Source: Pedobacter nanyangensis (GTDB lineage: Bacteria; Bacteroidota; Bacteroidia; Sphingobacteriales; Sphingobacteriaceae). Taken from it: 64,000 nt of DNA. Below, piece after piece: positions 9,813-18,560 of the stretch. Each line of letters begins with the position of its first letter. Positions within the stretch are counted from its first letter, which is position 1. The stretch is from contig NZ_QMHO01000002.1 of NCBI RefSeq assembly GCF_003313505.1, positions 563,976-627,975 on the forward strand. Reading direction: 5' to 3'. The notes under the pieces were generated by a model that was not told the DNA's origin, searched no databases, and saw nothing but the letters and a program-made list of their open reading frames with translations. The translations under genes were made by a program, and so were the position numbers.

Positions 9813-10950
9813 GCACACTGACTTAAAGATTAAACTACCAAAGAACGAAAACGGAAGAGCCTACATTGAATTCTATTTTAATGGCAAAAGAATAAGAGAA
9901 TACACAGGAAGAAGTATTGGCTTGCCGATAGAACCTAACAAAGCCAAAAGCAACGAAAAAAGGCTAGAGCTATTAATGGAGCTGAAATCTGCATTAAGTA
10001 TCCATATCAAACAAGGCAAATATCCTTTAGAACCCGAAAAACTACCTAGAGTTTCTGAAACTGTCAAAGAGGTCGGCTACCCTGTCGAAGAAAGCCTACG
10101 ACGAGCAATTGCCAATAAAGAAAAACTAAAGTTAAGTAAGAGGTATATGAGCGACCTGAAAGAAATACAGCTTCAGTTCACTAGTTTTCTAAATGAAGAC
10201 GAAAAGCGATTACCTTTTAAAGACTTAAGGCTAGAGCGGATAGAGGAATTTCTAACTAAGTTTTCATCTTCATCCACCTACTACATGAAAAAGAGAAGTG
10301 ATCTATCGATCTTAGTGACTACTGCTGCAAAGATCAACAATTGCAGGAGCATCGCTAGAGATACGCAAACCATGAAAGGCAAAGCCACGCTACACAAGGC
10401 GTATGAAAAATCAGCAATGCGAAAACTTCTCTCCTACCTTAAAACTAGGGACAAACAACTGCATTTGTGTTGCCTATTCACTTACGGATGTTGGTTAAGA
10501 CCACATGTAGAAGTGTTATCACTAAGAAAAGGGCATTTTAAATCCGATTATACTGAAATCCACTTATCCGGAGGAGAGAATAAAAGTGGCAAAGTAAGAG
10601 TGGTTTATGTTCCGGAATATATAAGAGCAATTATAAAACCGCTAGCTGATGGCTTGAGTGATAATGAAAACATATTCAGTGGATCATCTGCTAACCTAAA
10701 TCGTTTCTTCTTTACAACAAAATGGAAACGTCTGCGAGCTGAACTATTGTTTAAAAAGCTCTTGGAACCAGACCAAACTATATACTCGTTTCGTCACACA
10801 GCAGCAGTTGAGGTTTACAAGAAAACTAAAGATATATATCTACTTCAACGACTAATGGGACATAGTTCAATAACGGTTACGCAAAAGTATCTCAGAAGTT
10901 TAGGTCAGTTTGATATTCAGGAGCTAATGAACCATAGCCCTACTCTCTAA
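9811..10950 (+). CDS. Tyrosine recombinase / integrase
   Basis: Catalyses site-specific integration and excision of the element. From the ATG at 9811 the protein has 379 residues, with a SAM-like N-terminal core-binding domain and a C-terminal catalytic domain. Visible catalytic residues are Arg230 (WLRPHVEVLSL), Arg328 (YSFRHTAAVEV; Tyr replaces the usual first His of HxxR), His351 (LMGHSSITVTQ) and the nucleophile Tyr360 (QKYL). A TTG start at 9778 is possible but would run translation through the repeated 11-bp sites. The gene is the leftmost of the element and reads inward. A separate excisionase was not recognised. Confidence 0.93.
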   Translation: MHTDLKIKLPKNENGRAYIEFYFNGKRIREYTGRSIGLPIEPNKAKSNEKRLELLMELKSALSIHIKQGKYPLEPEKLPRVSETVKEVGYPVEESLRRAIANKEKLKLSKRYMSDLKEIQLQFTSFLNEDEKRLPFKDLRLERIEEFLTKFSSSSTYYMKKRSDLSILVTTAAKINNCRSIARDTQTMKGKATLHKAYEKSAMRKLLSYLKTRDKQLHLCCLFTYGCWLRPHVEVLSLRKGHFKSDYTEIHLSGGENKSGKVRVVYVPEYIRAIIKPLADGLSDNENIFSGSSANLNRFFFTTKWKRLRAELLFKKLLEPDQTIYSFRHTAAVEVYKKTKDIYLLQRLMGHSSITVTQKYLRSLGQFDIQELMNHSPTL

Positions 10951-10995
10951 GCAAATTGATATCTTTACGGCGGAGTAGAAAATGCTCCGTCTATT

Positions 10996-11805
10996 ATGTA
11001 CGACACCATTCTAACACCTGACTTTACCAAACTTTCAAACTATTTTACTTTAACCGAACAGGAACAGATTGAATTTAACAAATTTGGAGGCGTTCCGGCT
11101 TGGTTGGATTATCAAACGGAAGACAGCTTTAAACTGATCGAAGAACGGTTTAAGGCGGTTTGCTCTCAATATGGCGTCGAAGAACATTTTAATGAGCTGT
11201 TTTACCTGCTGATCAAGAAGAACGAGGATATTCGGGTTAGGTACGATGCATACTGGAACAATTACAACGACAACCTCACCACCAGAGAGGTAGCCAAGTT
11301 TTTGTTAGCTTATAAAGAGGCAGATGGAAAAACACACCTATCACTTTCTATCAAACCGAATAATGGTGCCACAGCTTCGATAAAAGATAACCAAATCGTC
11401 AGGTGGATGTGTGGTGCTATAGTTGAAAAGTTGGAAAAGGGAGATTATACATTTGATGTATTTGGCGAGAAGTTAGCCCATGATCTGTTCGGAACTATTG
11501 AGCCTAACGCTCCGTTAGATTTGCAAAAGCTGAGGGCTGCCGCTTCCACAAGTCCAAGAAAGCCAACGGTAAGGATAAACAGGCTTTTGGTCGAATTATG
11601 CCGCTACCTACAGGATTTTTTAATTGCACATACCATACTTACGATGCCCAAGGAGAAGCTGCTCACTGATGCGCAAGCCAACTTCTTTTTCGATACACTA
11701 GAGGCGTTAGGCTATCTCGATAATGATACTATCCAATCGGATCCAAAAGACTACATGTGGGCGCTGTTCAATAACTATGTAAACTACTACAAATCAAGGC
11801 AATAA
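10996..11805 (+). CDS. Unknown protein, 269 residues
   Basis: No family recognised. The protein is mostly helical and soluble, with no signal peptide or membrane segment. It has a central stretch around residues 90-150 rich in charged and polar residues (TTREVAKFLLAYKEADGK) and a Ser/Pro/Arg linker near residue 185 (STSPRKPTVRINR) before a helical C-terminus. It starts 45 bases after the integrase stop on the same strand, following a TATCTTTA sequence that resembles a -7 box. Its position next to the integrase suggests a core element gene rather than cargo, but no function is assigned. Confidence 0.7.
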   Translation: MYDTILTPDFTKLSNYFTLTEQEQIEFNKFGGVPAWLDYQTEDSFKLIEERFKAVCSQYGVEEHFNELFYLLIKKNEDIRVRYDAYWNNYNDNLTTREVAKFLLAYKEADGKTHLSLSIKPNNGATASIKDNQIVRWMCGAIVEKLEKGDYTFDVFGEKLAHDLFGTIEPNAPLDLQKLRAAASTSPRKPTVRINRLLVELCRYLQDFLIAHTILTMPKEKLLTDAQANFFFDTLEALGYLDNDTIQSDPKDYMWALFNNYVNYYKSRQ

Positions 11806-11897
11806 TTTAATTTCTCACTATCACTTTTGTATTGCCTCTTGAGTTTTAGAGTTACGCAATATTTGCATCATTATCCTCTAATGGATACAGCAAATAC

Positions 11898-12359
11898 ATG
11901 TCTTTATATAAACTAAGAGCTCTATATGAGCAGCTAAAAGCAGGTGAAAAACGCCACTTCTGCCCACGTCCGGGCATCTACAAAGTAATCAGCACTTACA
12001 AAGGTCAATGCTACGAAAAGCCTGCAATGATGGCCAAATGTCATTGGCGTACAACGTTCGCAGATGAATATAACACTGCTTTTATACGTTCAATTCAGTT
12101 GGAGAGCTTTAAGATAAATGCCACCGAAGAGCAACTTAAGCTTTTAAACAGTCAAGAATTGGAAGGTAGGGAAATTGACGTCTTTGCGGTGGAATTGACA
12201 GGAAAAGGCTTAGTTGTAAGTTGGAAGTTTGTAGAGCAGAAGACCAACTTGGATGAACTTAACAAACGCCTATCTTCTGGAACATTGGGCAGCTTCGACC
12301 TAAAGCAGCTAGACAATTTTGATTTAAGCGATAGTGAAGAATTCTTCGAGGACGTGTAA
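11898..12359 (+). CDS. Unknown protein, paralogue 1 of a tandem pair
   Basis: A 153-residue protein without signal peptide or membrane segment. It shares with the next gene an ordered pattern: CPRxGxY, then G-x-x-C-x-KPA, A-x-C-x-W, an IQ-x-x-S segment, N-x5-EQ, and a final V-x-W-x-FV. Several of the shared residues are Cys and Trp, which suggests a small structured or metal-binding domain. The acidic tail of about 35 residues (ending in SDSEEFFEDV) is absent from its sister. No known family was recognised. A strong hairpin follows the gene, so it is probably transcribed separately from its paralogue. Confidence 0.7.
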   Translation: MSLYKLRALYEQLKAGEKRHFCPRPGIYKVISTYKGQCYEKPAMMAKCHWRTTFADEYNTAFIRSIQLESFKINATEEQLKLLNSQELEGREIDVFAVELTGKGLVVSWKFVEQKTNLDELNKRLSSGTLGSFDLKQLDNFDLSDSEEFFEDV

Positions 12360-12373
12360 CCATCACAAAAGGC

Positions 12374-12394
12374 TGTGGGGGTACCGCCCCCACA
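12374..12394 (+). terminator. GC-rich hairpin after paralogue 1
   Basis: TGTGGGGG (12374-12381) pairs perfectly with CCCCCACA (12387-12394) around a 5-base loop, 15 bases after the stop codon. The downstream T-run is short, so termination is likely but not certain. Confidence 0.55.
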
Positions 12395-12481
12395 TTTAAC
12401 AAATCCTGATTTTCATTTTTTAATTCGTAATGGCAAGACTTTACCAATTGTCTTTCCCTTTGCGGTTCAAGAGCATTATAT

Positions 12482-12838
12482 ATGTCATCAATTGACTTAG
12501 CAACATTATACGGTGTTTATAACCAGCGGAAGGTAGATGGTAGAAGCGACCTGTGCCCCAGACGGGGTGTCTATAGAATAAAAAGAGTTGAGCCGCTCGG
12601 TTGGGCTTGTAGAAAGCCAGCTACGATTGCTATTTGCCAATGGAAACCTAGCTTGTCTGATCCGTTTCATCCTGACTTTGAAGTCGGCATACAGATACAG
12701 TCCCTAAGACTTAATTGTAGTGCCGAACAGTTTTTGTTATTGTGCGATGCTGATTTGGTTAGAATGGAGATAAATATCACCTACGCTTCATATGATAAAC
12801 TACAAAAGCACTTCCTTGTCAGATGGGCTTTTGTTTAG
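12482..12838 (+). CDS. Unknown protein, paralogue 2 of a tandem pair
   Basis: A 118-residue relative of the protein at 11898-12359. The CPRRGVYR block, the C-x-KPA and A-x-C-x-W blocks, an SD dipeptide, IQIQS, the AEQ segment and the closing V-x-W-x-FV can be aligned along its whole length, but overall identity is low, so the duplication is old or the copies were acquired separately. It lacks the acidic tail of paralogue 1. There is no signal peptide. The gap to the following helicase-like gene is 123 bases and contains no recognised feature apart from a possible promoter just before that gene. Confidence 0.7.
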   Translation: MSSIDLATLYGVYNQRKVDGRSDLCPRRGVYRIKRVEPLGWACRKPATIAICQWKPSLSDPFHPDFEVGIQIQSLRLNCSAEQFLLLCDADLVRMEINITYASYDKLQKHFLVRWAFV

Positions 12839-12961
12839 TCGTAATTAATTGATTTTAAAGGTTATAAAAGAAAATTAAAACACTGTTGAGCTATTGCCTT
12901 CCGCACCTCAAAAGAGGGAGAATTTTGCATTCAAGGGACAGATAAAATACCCTTTTGCAAG

Positions 12962-14842
12962 ATGAAAAAGTACAATACATATAATGAGATTGATGTTACA
13001 ATGAACCAGTTGTTTGGCGATATATTTCCAGATGGCATCCCGAACAATTCATACATCGACAAAACGAAAACTGCACTTGGGCTTACCTACTCAGAATTTT
13101 ATGCTAAGCGGAACAGTATCATTATTGTTCCCACTAAGCAAATCATAACGGACAAGGTGCAATCATATGCCGCTTTGAACCCTTTTGAACTACATGGTGA
13201 GAGTAAAAAAGGGGATGATGACCTTAAAGCTTATTTGAAGGATAGTAAGATCAAGGATAAAAAAATTGTGACTACACCCGACAGTTTTGGAAGGCTAATT
13301 AAGGTGGCTAAGGATGAAAATATGTTAGATGAACTACTGGACAACTATTTCTGCCTTTTTGATGAGGTTCATTGTCTCGTAAGTGAGCGTTATCGGGGGC
13401 AGATACTTACACCATTGAAATGGTTTTGGAAGTTTAAAAATAAGGCGGTAGGATCAGCGACCCCATATCACTTTAGTGATCCTAACTTTCACAAATTGGA
13501 CTATTTCAAGTTGATGTTTAATGAGACTTTCGGTACAATAACATTGGTAGAACACGATGATGTAGTGGAAGCGTTAGCATTTCTCCTATCAGACCTCAGC
13601 AAATTCGAGGGTAACATACATATATTCCTAAATTCTGTGGAGCTGATCAATAGGGTAATCAACAAAGCTTGTCTCAAAGGAAAAGATATTATAGCTGTTT
13701 TCTGCGCAGATGAGGATAGGAATTCTAATGCACTTGGGGATAATATGGAATACTTTAGGAAAGCACCCAAGACTGGTAACTATGCTAAGGTAAACTTTTA
13801 TAGCAGCAAGTATAATGAGGGTTGGGATTTAGTCGACGATGAGAAATGTACTTTTGTACTAGCAACTGACGTGGGTTATAAGCATTCTCTATCACCTGTG
13901 CAATTCAAAGGTTTTCAAGCGGTTGGCAGGTTGAGGTCTGCTGAGAAGGCTAACGGTCGTCCAAAGCCTATCAGACCACATGCAATATATCACATCACAA
14001 ATACAATACCCGTTACAAAACAACAAGTGCTAAAGGACTTTGAAACGGTTGAAAAAGAATGGTACTTTGAAGCTAATGAGCATATTGCTCACTATAACAC
14101 ATTTAGAGGAAAACTCAAAGAGGACGGTATAGATAGTAAAGGTTTGGTTGAGAAGTTGGCTGATCAATTTGCGGATGTTGCAAGTGGAATCGCCGCAGTT
14201 CTACCGACCAAAGTTGATCAACACGTGTATGGAGAGTACTATGTTCAACATTACTATAATGCTGAGTTGATTAAAAAAGCTTGGGAGGATATGAATTACG
14301 ATGTCGAAATTAAAAAACTACCTGAGGATATCGAAGTACGAGGTGAGAGTCGTAGAGAGGTAAATAAGCGTATCATTGAGATGTTGGAGTTGACCAAGGA
14401 AAGTGCTGAGTATGATGAGCGATTAACAGAAGGTTACTTTAGAAAGTTAAGCATGACCCATAAGAAACTTTTTCTGTCATATCACGGTTTAGGGGCTAAA
14501 AAACTGGCTGAACTAGAATACGATGATTATAAAATGGATAAGGCAAGGATTTCACTATCAAACGAAAAGAAGTTTAGGCAAGTCGAATCAGAACTATTGA
14601 AAGAGTTGGAATATAATCAAAAATATGCCAAACCATATCTCAAAGAGCTGCTTCAAGGAAAATATGAGAAGCACTTCTTGTATGATAGCAGAATGCAAAT
14701 AAAGAACGCTAAAGTAGAGCAAATGAAAGAGCACATGAGCATTGTTTATGCTCAAAAGGGCAAGACTGCTTACAAAGGGAAGCAAGTTCCAGCTATCATA
14801 ATTTTAGATACTAGGGCTATTACTAATCCGTCCAATAACTAG
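12962..14842 (+). CDS. SF2 helicase-like protein with degenerate P-loop
   Basis: A 626-residue protein with superfamily 2 helicase motifs in the right order: motif Ia IIIVPTK (53-59), TTPDS (104-108), motif II DEVH (134-137), motif III GSATP (164-168), and motif VI QAVGRLR (319-325) after an ATDVG segment. The Walker A site is unusual: around residues 28-41 it reads NNSYIDKTKTALGL, so a Lys-Thr pair is present but the glycines of GxGKT are replaced. The C-terminal half (about 370-626) is helical and unassigned. Such proteins in mobile elements and phages often serve replication or origin recognition; herpes origin-binding-like helicases are one possible relative. ATPase activity cannot be assumed. 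Confidence 0.75.
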   Translation: MKKYNTYNEIDVTMNQLFGDIFPDGIPNNSYIDKTKTALGLTYSEFYAKRNSIIIVPTKQIITDKVQSYAALNPFELHGESKKGDDDLKAYLKDSKIKDKKIVTTPDSFGRLIKVAKDENMLDELLDNYFCLFDEVHCLVSERYRGQILTPLKWFWKFKNKAVGSATPYHFSDPNFHKLDYFKLMFNETFGTITLVEHDDVVEALAFLLSDLSKFEGNIHIFLNSVELINRVINKACLKGKDIIAVFCADEDRNSNALGDNMEYFRKAPKTGNYAKVNFYSSKYNEGWDLVDDEKCTFVLATDVGYKHSLSPVQFKGFQAVGRLRSAEKANGRPKPIRPHAIYHITNTIPVTKQQVLKDFETVEKEWYFEANEHIAHYNTFRGKLKEDGIDSKGLVEKLADQFADVASGIAAVLPTKVDQHVYGEYYVQHYYNAELIKKAWEDMNYDVEIKKLPEDIEVRGESRREVNKRIIEMLELTKESAEYDERLTEGYFRKLSMTHKKLFLSYHGLGAKKLAELEYDDYKMDKARISLSNEKKFRQVESELLKELEYNQKYAKPYLKELLQGKYEKHFLYDSRMQIKNAKVEQMKEHMSIVYAQKGKTAYKGKQVPAIIILDTRAITNPSNN

Positions 14843-14911
14843 CTTCCAAGTTTCTGCAAACAAGCTGTTATTATATATTAATAAAGTAGATATTGCAAGT
14901 TTTTGGAAGCT
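14841..14911. repeat. 19-bp imperfect inverted repeat in the gap after the helicase-like gene
   Basis: AGCTTCCAAGTTTCTGCAA (14841-14859) and TTGCAAGTTTTTGGAAGCT (14893-14911) pair over most of their length, with 33 AT-rich bases between. The left arm overlaps the helicase stop codon. It could be a weak terminator or an origin-like site. The rest of the gap to 15230 shows nothing recognisable. Confidence 0.45.
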
Positions 14912-15230
14912 AAGTTCAGCTTTTAAAAATGCAGAATGCAAAGTAATGTATAATGGAATCGACATGGGAGTATCGCTTCGAGGTATTTTCTGACTTCTTA
15001 AAAGCTAAACATTTCACTCTGCAATACCCATAAGAATAGTGCCCAACTTGAAAATTCGAAATTGCACCCCCTCCCTTAATTTGTTTGAAATTGAATCAGA
15101 TATATGTAGTCGGCTTACTTCAATTCCAGATCAAAATAAAATGTGTGAAATGCTGTGATAGGTAGTTCTGACATAACCCCCTGACTGGCTTGCGATAAAA
15201 AGCGAATTGATTTACCTAAGACCTACAGAA

Positions 15231-15746
15231 ATGAACAATACTGATTTTAAAAAGCATCCTTTTGAACATCTTAAGCTTATAAAAGAGATGAATGCCATTG
15301 AAGCGCAATGGCAGAGCAAACGCAAATCCTACAAGAACTACTACCGTGCTTCCAAAGGGGCGATGGAAAGGCAAAAGCTTGTCAACAAGACCGTTGAAAC
15401 ACTTTACCATATTGCTGTACCAAAGATTAAACAGATGTTTTCCAAGCTGTCAAAGTACAATCGGATTGCGGTTGAAATGAACCTAAAGGAGCATCCATTA
15501 AATGTTGATGAGCTTTATTCGATCTGCTTTTCGACTTTCTTTTTCGATTTAAGCTGCAACGTTGAAAACCAATATTGCATCACATACAGGTTCAATAACT
15601 GCCCAATAGAAGCCGATATACGTGCGCTGATGCACCGACTTTCGCTGACATATTACTGCATTGAAGATGCAAAAACGATTGATTACAGCGAGGGATTTAA
15701 ACGCATTCTGCAAGTGCAGCCCGAACGGTTTATCACTTTACTTTAG
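15231..15746 (+). CDS. Unknown protein, 171 residues
   Basis: No family recognised. From the ATG at 15231 the protein has a basic, helix-forming N-terminal half (an AQWQSKRKSYKNYYRASKG stretch near residues 25-45, followed by a long amphipathic helix) and a Cys/Phe/Tyr-rich second half (SICFSTFFFDLSCNVENQYC). No signal peptide or transmembrane helix is convincing. A TTG start at 15207 would add eight residues and is less likely. It reads in the same direction as the next orphan gene. The preceding and following gaps are long, so operon membership is unclear. Confidence 0.6.
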   Translation: MNNTDFKKHPFEHLKLIKEMNAIEAQWQSKRKSYKNYYRASKGAMERQKLVNKTVETLYHIAVPKIKQMFSKLSKYNRIAVEMNLKEHPLNVDELYSICFSTFFFDLSCNVENQYCITYRFNNCPIEADIRALMHRLSLTYYCIEDAKTIDYSEGFKRILQVQPERFITLL

Positions 15747-15924
15747 CACTTTCTTTCGTACTAAGTTTGGCTTTTAAAGCAGAAAGTACGGGCATCAATA
15801 ACAAATGGACGCTGTTTGAAAAATCTCCAATATCCACCTACCTCTTTATAAGCTTAACAATCTTTCAATTCCAGGCACCTCAATTAGGGTGCTTTTTTTA
15901 TTTACAATCAAATCCAGTTTAACC

Positions 15925-16443
15925 ATGGTAACAAAGACCAAGAAACAGCCAAAGGCACAACAACCCAAGACAAATTATGTGATGCTTACACCTGAACTAC
16001 AGCACAACAACGATGCTGTGATGAAAGCCTACACCAAGATCGTGCAGAAGGCAACCGAACTGATGAAAAAGTTCGAGCTCAGCAAGTACAGAACCTACGT
16101 GGAGGTAGACCACACCAAAAATCCACAGAATGCGCAGTACGTTGCCGAATTCGTCTGCCACTTCTGGAACATTACCTTATCCAACAGTAAGGAGGGAAAA
16201 TCCTACATCTTCATCAATTACGACTCTGCTTTCATTGAAAAGTTTGGGAGCAATTTGACCAACCAACTACTTAGGGAAGCCTACAGGGTGACAAATTCTG
16301 AAGATGGAACGATAGGCATTGAATATGCCTTAAGGGTGCAGTTCACGGACTATGATGTACACAACTATTTCTACAGGCTTACGTTCGAGGGAGAAACCGA
16401 CATCATCAGCATTGGATGTGCGGAAAGACCAGTCGAGGCATAA
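15925..16443 (+). CDS. Unknown protein, 172 residues
   Basis: No family recognised. The ATG at 15925 gives a Lys/Gln-rich N-terminus (MVTKTKKQPKAQQPK) followed by a mixed alpha/beta domain with many aromatic residues (FVCHFWNITLSN, YIFINYDSAF, YALRVQFTDYDVHNYFYRL). It is predicted soluble. An upstream TTG at 15889 would add a short hydrophobic stretch but lacks support. A hairpin follows directly after the stop, and then the structured RNA candidate begins. The function is open. Confidence 0.6.
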   Translation: MVTKTKKQPKAQQPKTNYVMLTPELQHNNDAVMKAYTKIVQKATELMKKFELSKYRTYVEVDHTKNPQNAQYVAEFVCHFWNITLSNSKEGKSYIFINYDSAFIEKFGSNLTNQLLREAYRVTNSEDGTIGIEYALRVQFTDYDVHNYFYRLTFEGETDIISIGCAERPVEA

Positions 16444-16449
16444 AAATTT

Positions 16450-16467
16450 GGGCGTAGCAATGCGCCC
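16450..16467 (+). terminator. Short hairpin after the 172-residue orphan gene
   Basis: GGGCG (16450-16454) pairs with CGCCC (16463-16467), extended by a G-U pair and flanking A/T bases. It begins six bases after the stop codon and precedes a near-consensus promoter, so it probably separates the two transcription units. Confidence 0.45.
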
Positions 16468-16483
16468 ATTTCCCTTAACTTTA

Positions 16484-16491
16484 TATCTTTG
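16484..16491 (+). promoter_or_regulatory. Bacteroidota -7 box TATCTTTG
   Basis: A perfect match to the TAnnTTTG consensus. Transcription would begin near 16498, about 45 bases before the rod-like RNA candidate and 267 bases before the next coding region. No convincing -33 TTTG box was found at the usual distance. Confidence 0.45.
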
Positions 16492-16542
16492 CGTTTAAAC
16501 CAATAAATAAAGCGGTAGATATAGATTACATATAATTAAGAT

Positions 16543-16713
16543 ATAAGCGTTAGCTATTTGTTCTTGTAACTGGAAACCTGAGAAATTTCAAAAGTGCAAC
16601 AAGGAACAGATAAGAGTTAACGTTCCATGCTATAAGCGTGGGGCGTAACCTTTTCTGTTGCACGAGCTTCTCAGGGCTCCCAGTTCAGATTATGGTTATT
16701 GTCCTGCGCTTAT
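16543..16713 (+). ncRNA. Candidate rod-shaped structured RNA
   Basis: Nested complementary segments run inward in order: 16543-16549 with 16707-16713; 16568-16573 with 16680-16685; 16577-16584 with 16668-16675 (8 bp); 16594-16601 with 16656-16663 (8 bp); and an apical CCAUGC/GCGUGG hairpin with loop UAUAA near 16625-16640. An internal loop of 18 and 21 bases separates the outer stem from the rest. An extended rod with a large bubble resembles 6S RNA, including the Bacteroidota 6S-Flavo type, but sequence identity to either was not tested. It could instead be a long 5' leader of the gene at 16765. The gap 16444-16764 contains no coding region. Confidence 0.5.
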
Positions 16714-16764
16714 TGTGTTTATAGACGTGCAGATTAGGGACAGTCGGCATTATCTAAATTTAAA

Positions 16765-17199
16765 ATGAAAGTTATCCTTACAGTTTTGCTGGCGACATTC
16801 CTAGCCGCAAACAATCCCAACGCGAGCATTCCTCGTACCACAACTAATTTGAAGCTTGCCCCTACAGTTTATTCCGGCAACTGTACCCTTTATAAGCTAA
16901 CACTTGTCAAACCTAACAAGAAAAAGTATACGCCAGTTAAGACTGCATTCGCAAAGGTGGTAATCGATAAATCATCCAAAAGGTTTACTTTCTTCTTTGA
17001 TGGCAAACAGGTTGGCAGTTGGTCAAGTTTTGACAGCTATGTAGATAATCAACAAGGTGGTGAAGGCTTTACAATGGATTATGAGTGGTCTGCCCACAGA
17101 TTTACAGCTGAAAGAACTTTCAATATCTACAATTCGGGCAGGTCTTATGGTGGCGAACTTGGCTACGAATATGAGATAACCAACTACAAGGTCAATTAA
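16765..17199 (+). CDS. Secreted unknown protein, 144 residues
   Basis: The N-terminus MKVILTVLLATFLAANNPNA is a signal peptide, so the mature protein of about 120 residues is probably periplasmic or exported. The mature part is beta-rich and aromatic, with a WSAHRFTAERTFNIYNSG block near the C-terminus. It has no lipobox and no known family. The gene lies just after the structured RNA candidate and 23 bases before a lipoprotein gene, with which it probably forms an operon. Function unknown. Confidence 0.7.
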   Translation: MKVILTVLLATFLAANNPNASIPRTTTNLKLAPTVYSGNCTLYKLTLVKPNKKKYTPVKTAFAKVVIDKSSKRFTFFFDGKQVGSWSSFDSYVDNQQGGEGFTMDYEWSAHRFTAERTFNIYNSGRSYGGELGYEYEITNYKVN

Positions 17200-17222
17200 A
17201 AGCAAATAACAATTTAATCAAT

Positions 17223-17945
17223 ATGAAAAAATCAATCTTAACGCTCTCGGCAGCTATGCTGCTGATCGTAGCATCATGTTCAAAGAACAACGAAAACCCT
17301 ACAGAAGAAACAAAGACCTGTAGGCAGACAGAGGCAAGGTTTAATGATGGAACCGTTTTCCAGTACACCTACGATGATAAGGGACGGGTGGTAACGTGGA
17401 AGCAGATTTGGAACGGTGGAAGTACAGAAACCATCACCTATCAGTATTCAGCCAATGAAATCATTGAAACTGAAAAAGGCGATTATAACAATGTAACCAA
17501 GCACACGCTTGACGCTTCGGGCAGGATAACGGCTTCCGGAACTACTACCTACACCTATGATGCCAATGGTTACCTACTTAAGATCAAGGATGGTTCGACA
17601 ACGACAGATTTTGTCTACACCAATGGGAACATCACTTCAATCAACGATGGCTACAGTACCTATAACATTACCTACGGTGCGGATACCTACAGTGGTAGTT
17701 TCTTCCGTTACAATACCAATGATACATTTCCGGAAGAATTGGAGACACCTTTGTTCAGCTATTATGGTAAACGTTCGAAAGCACTGCCAACCAAATCAAC
17801 TGTAACCCGTGGAGGAAACGAAACAACGGAAACTTTCACTTACGAGAAAGATGCGAACGGCAATATCACAAAGTTTGTAAACGGCATCAAACAGGGTGCT
17901 AATACACAAATCAATACAGCGCAGTATACTTACAGCTGTAATTAA
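17223..17945 (+). CDS. Lipoprotein with YD-repeat-like beta structure
   Basis: A 240-residue lipoprotein: signal sequence MKKSILTLSAAMLLIVASC with Cys19 as the lipidation site, followed by repeats of the form TYDDKGRV, TYDANGYL and TYEKDANGNITK, each near the start of a beta-hairpin. These resemble YD/RHS repeats and the Bacteroidota DUF4595-type lipoproteins. The repeat number is small, so it is not an RHS toxin. It follows the secreted 144-residue gene closely. A role at the cell envelope is likely, but the partner is unknown. Confidence 0.75.
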   Translation: MKKSILTLSAAMLLIVASCSKNNENPTEETKTCRQTEARFNDGTVFQYTYDDKGRVVTWKQIWNGGSTETITYQYSANEIIETEKGDYNNVTKHTLDASGRITASGTTTYTYDANGYLLKIKDGSTTTDFVYTNGNITSINDGYSTYNITYGADTYSGSFFRYNTNDTFPEELETPLFSYYGKRSKALPTKSTVTRGGNETTETFTYEKDANGNITKFVNGIKQGANTQINTAQYTYSCN

Positions 17946-17999
17946 TTAATTTAATGGCTTAGGGGTTGCTCTAGGCCATTTTCATCTTAACTTAGTGCT

Positions 18000-18533
18000 A
18001 TGGATTTTAATGTAGAAAGTCTTCCGTATCTGTTGCATGTAGAATATACAGGCGGCTGGACATGTAAAAGCAAAGGTGTATTCATTGATCCAGATGGTAT
18101 CGAGTACAGGTACGAAGATACTAACGGTTGGAAGTCGTTCTACGAGGAAAACTTTAACAACTTAAATGATGCGATAGACATTGATGCAGAGACCTATTTT
18201 GACAACATTCAAGAGGTCATAAGACCTGATGCATTATTCCACAACCTAAGCCTTTGTAGGATAAAGAGATCTTCCAAGGGTCGATATACAAACAACAACT
18301 TGGCTATTTCTGAGGAGATGATTGGCGATCTGATGAACTGTAAGGTCGTTTATAAAAGTGATTTCGTAATCCATGATGCTCCCACAAAGACCTTTTCGCT
18401 GCTGGTTTATGATGGCAAAAACGGATGCTATAAAGATGTGTTTCTAAGCTCGACTGGCTCTCGAAATGTACAAAACAGCAGCGTTTATACCGATAGCTTA
18501 GTGGCTAAACTTGCGATACATCGGTTGAGCTGA
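18000..18533 (+). CDS. Unknown protein, 177 residues
   Basis: No family recognised. The protein is soluble and acidic in its N-terminal third (GIEYRYEDTNGWKSFYEENF, DAIDIDAETYFDNIQEVIRPD) with a beta-rich second half (KTFSLLVYDGKNGCYKDVFL). It has no signal peptide. It ends 27 bases before a perfect hairpin that separates it from the convergent membrane/microprotein operon. It might be an effector or an immunity-type protein, but nothing in the sequence decides this. Confidence 0.6.
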   Translation: MDFNVESLPYLLHVEYTGGWTCKSKGVFIDPDGIEYRYEDTNGWKSFYEENFNNLNDAIDIDAETYFDNIQEVIRPDALFHNLSLCRIKRSSKGRYTNNNLAISEEMIGDLMNCKVVYKSDFVIHDAPTKTFSLLVYDGKNGCYKDVFLSSTGSRNVQNSSVYTDSLVAKLAIHRLS

Positions 18534-18560
18534 CAACTTTCATAAATGTAAGAATGATAA

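Noticed and set aside
16591..16663. A group II intron start
   Set aside because: GTGCAACAAG resembles intron 5' ends, but there is no reverse transcriptase, no domain V and the matching segment closes a simple stem.
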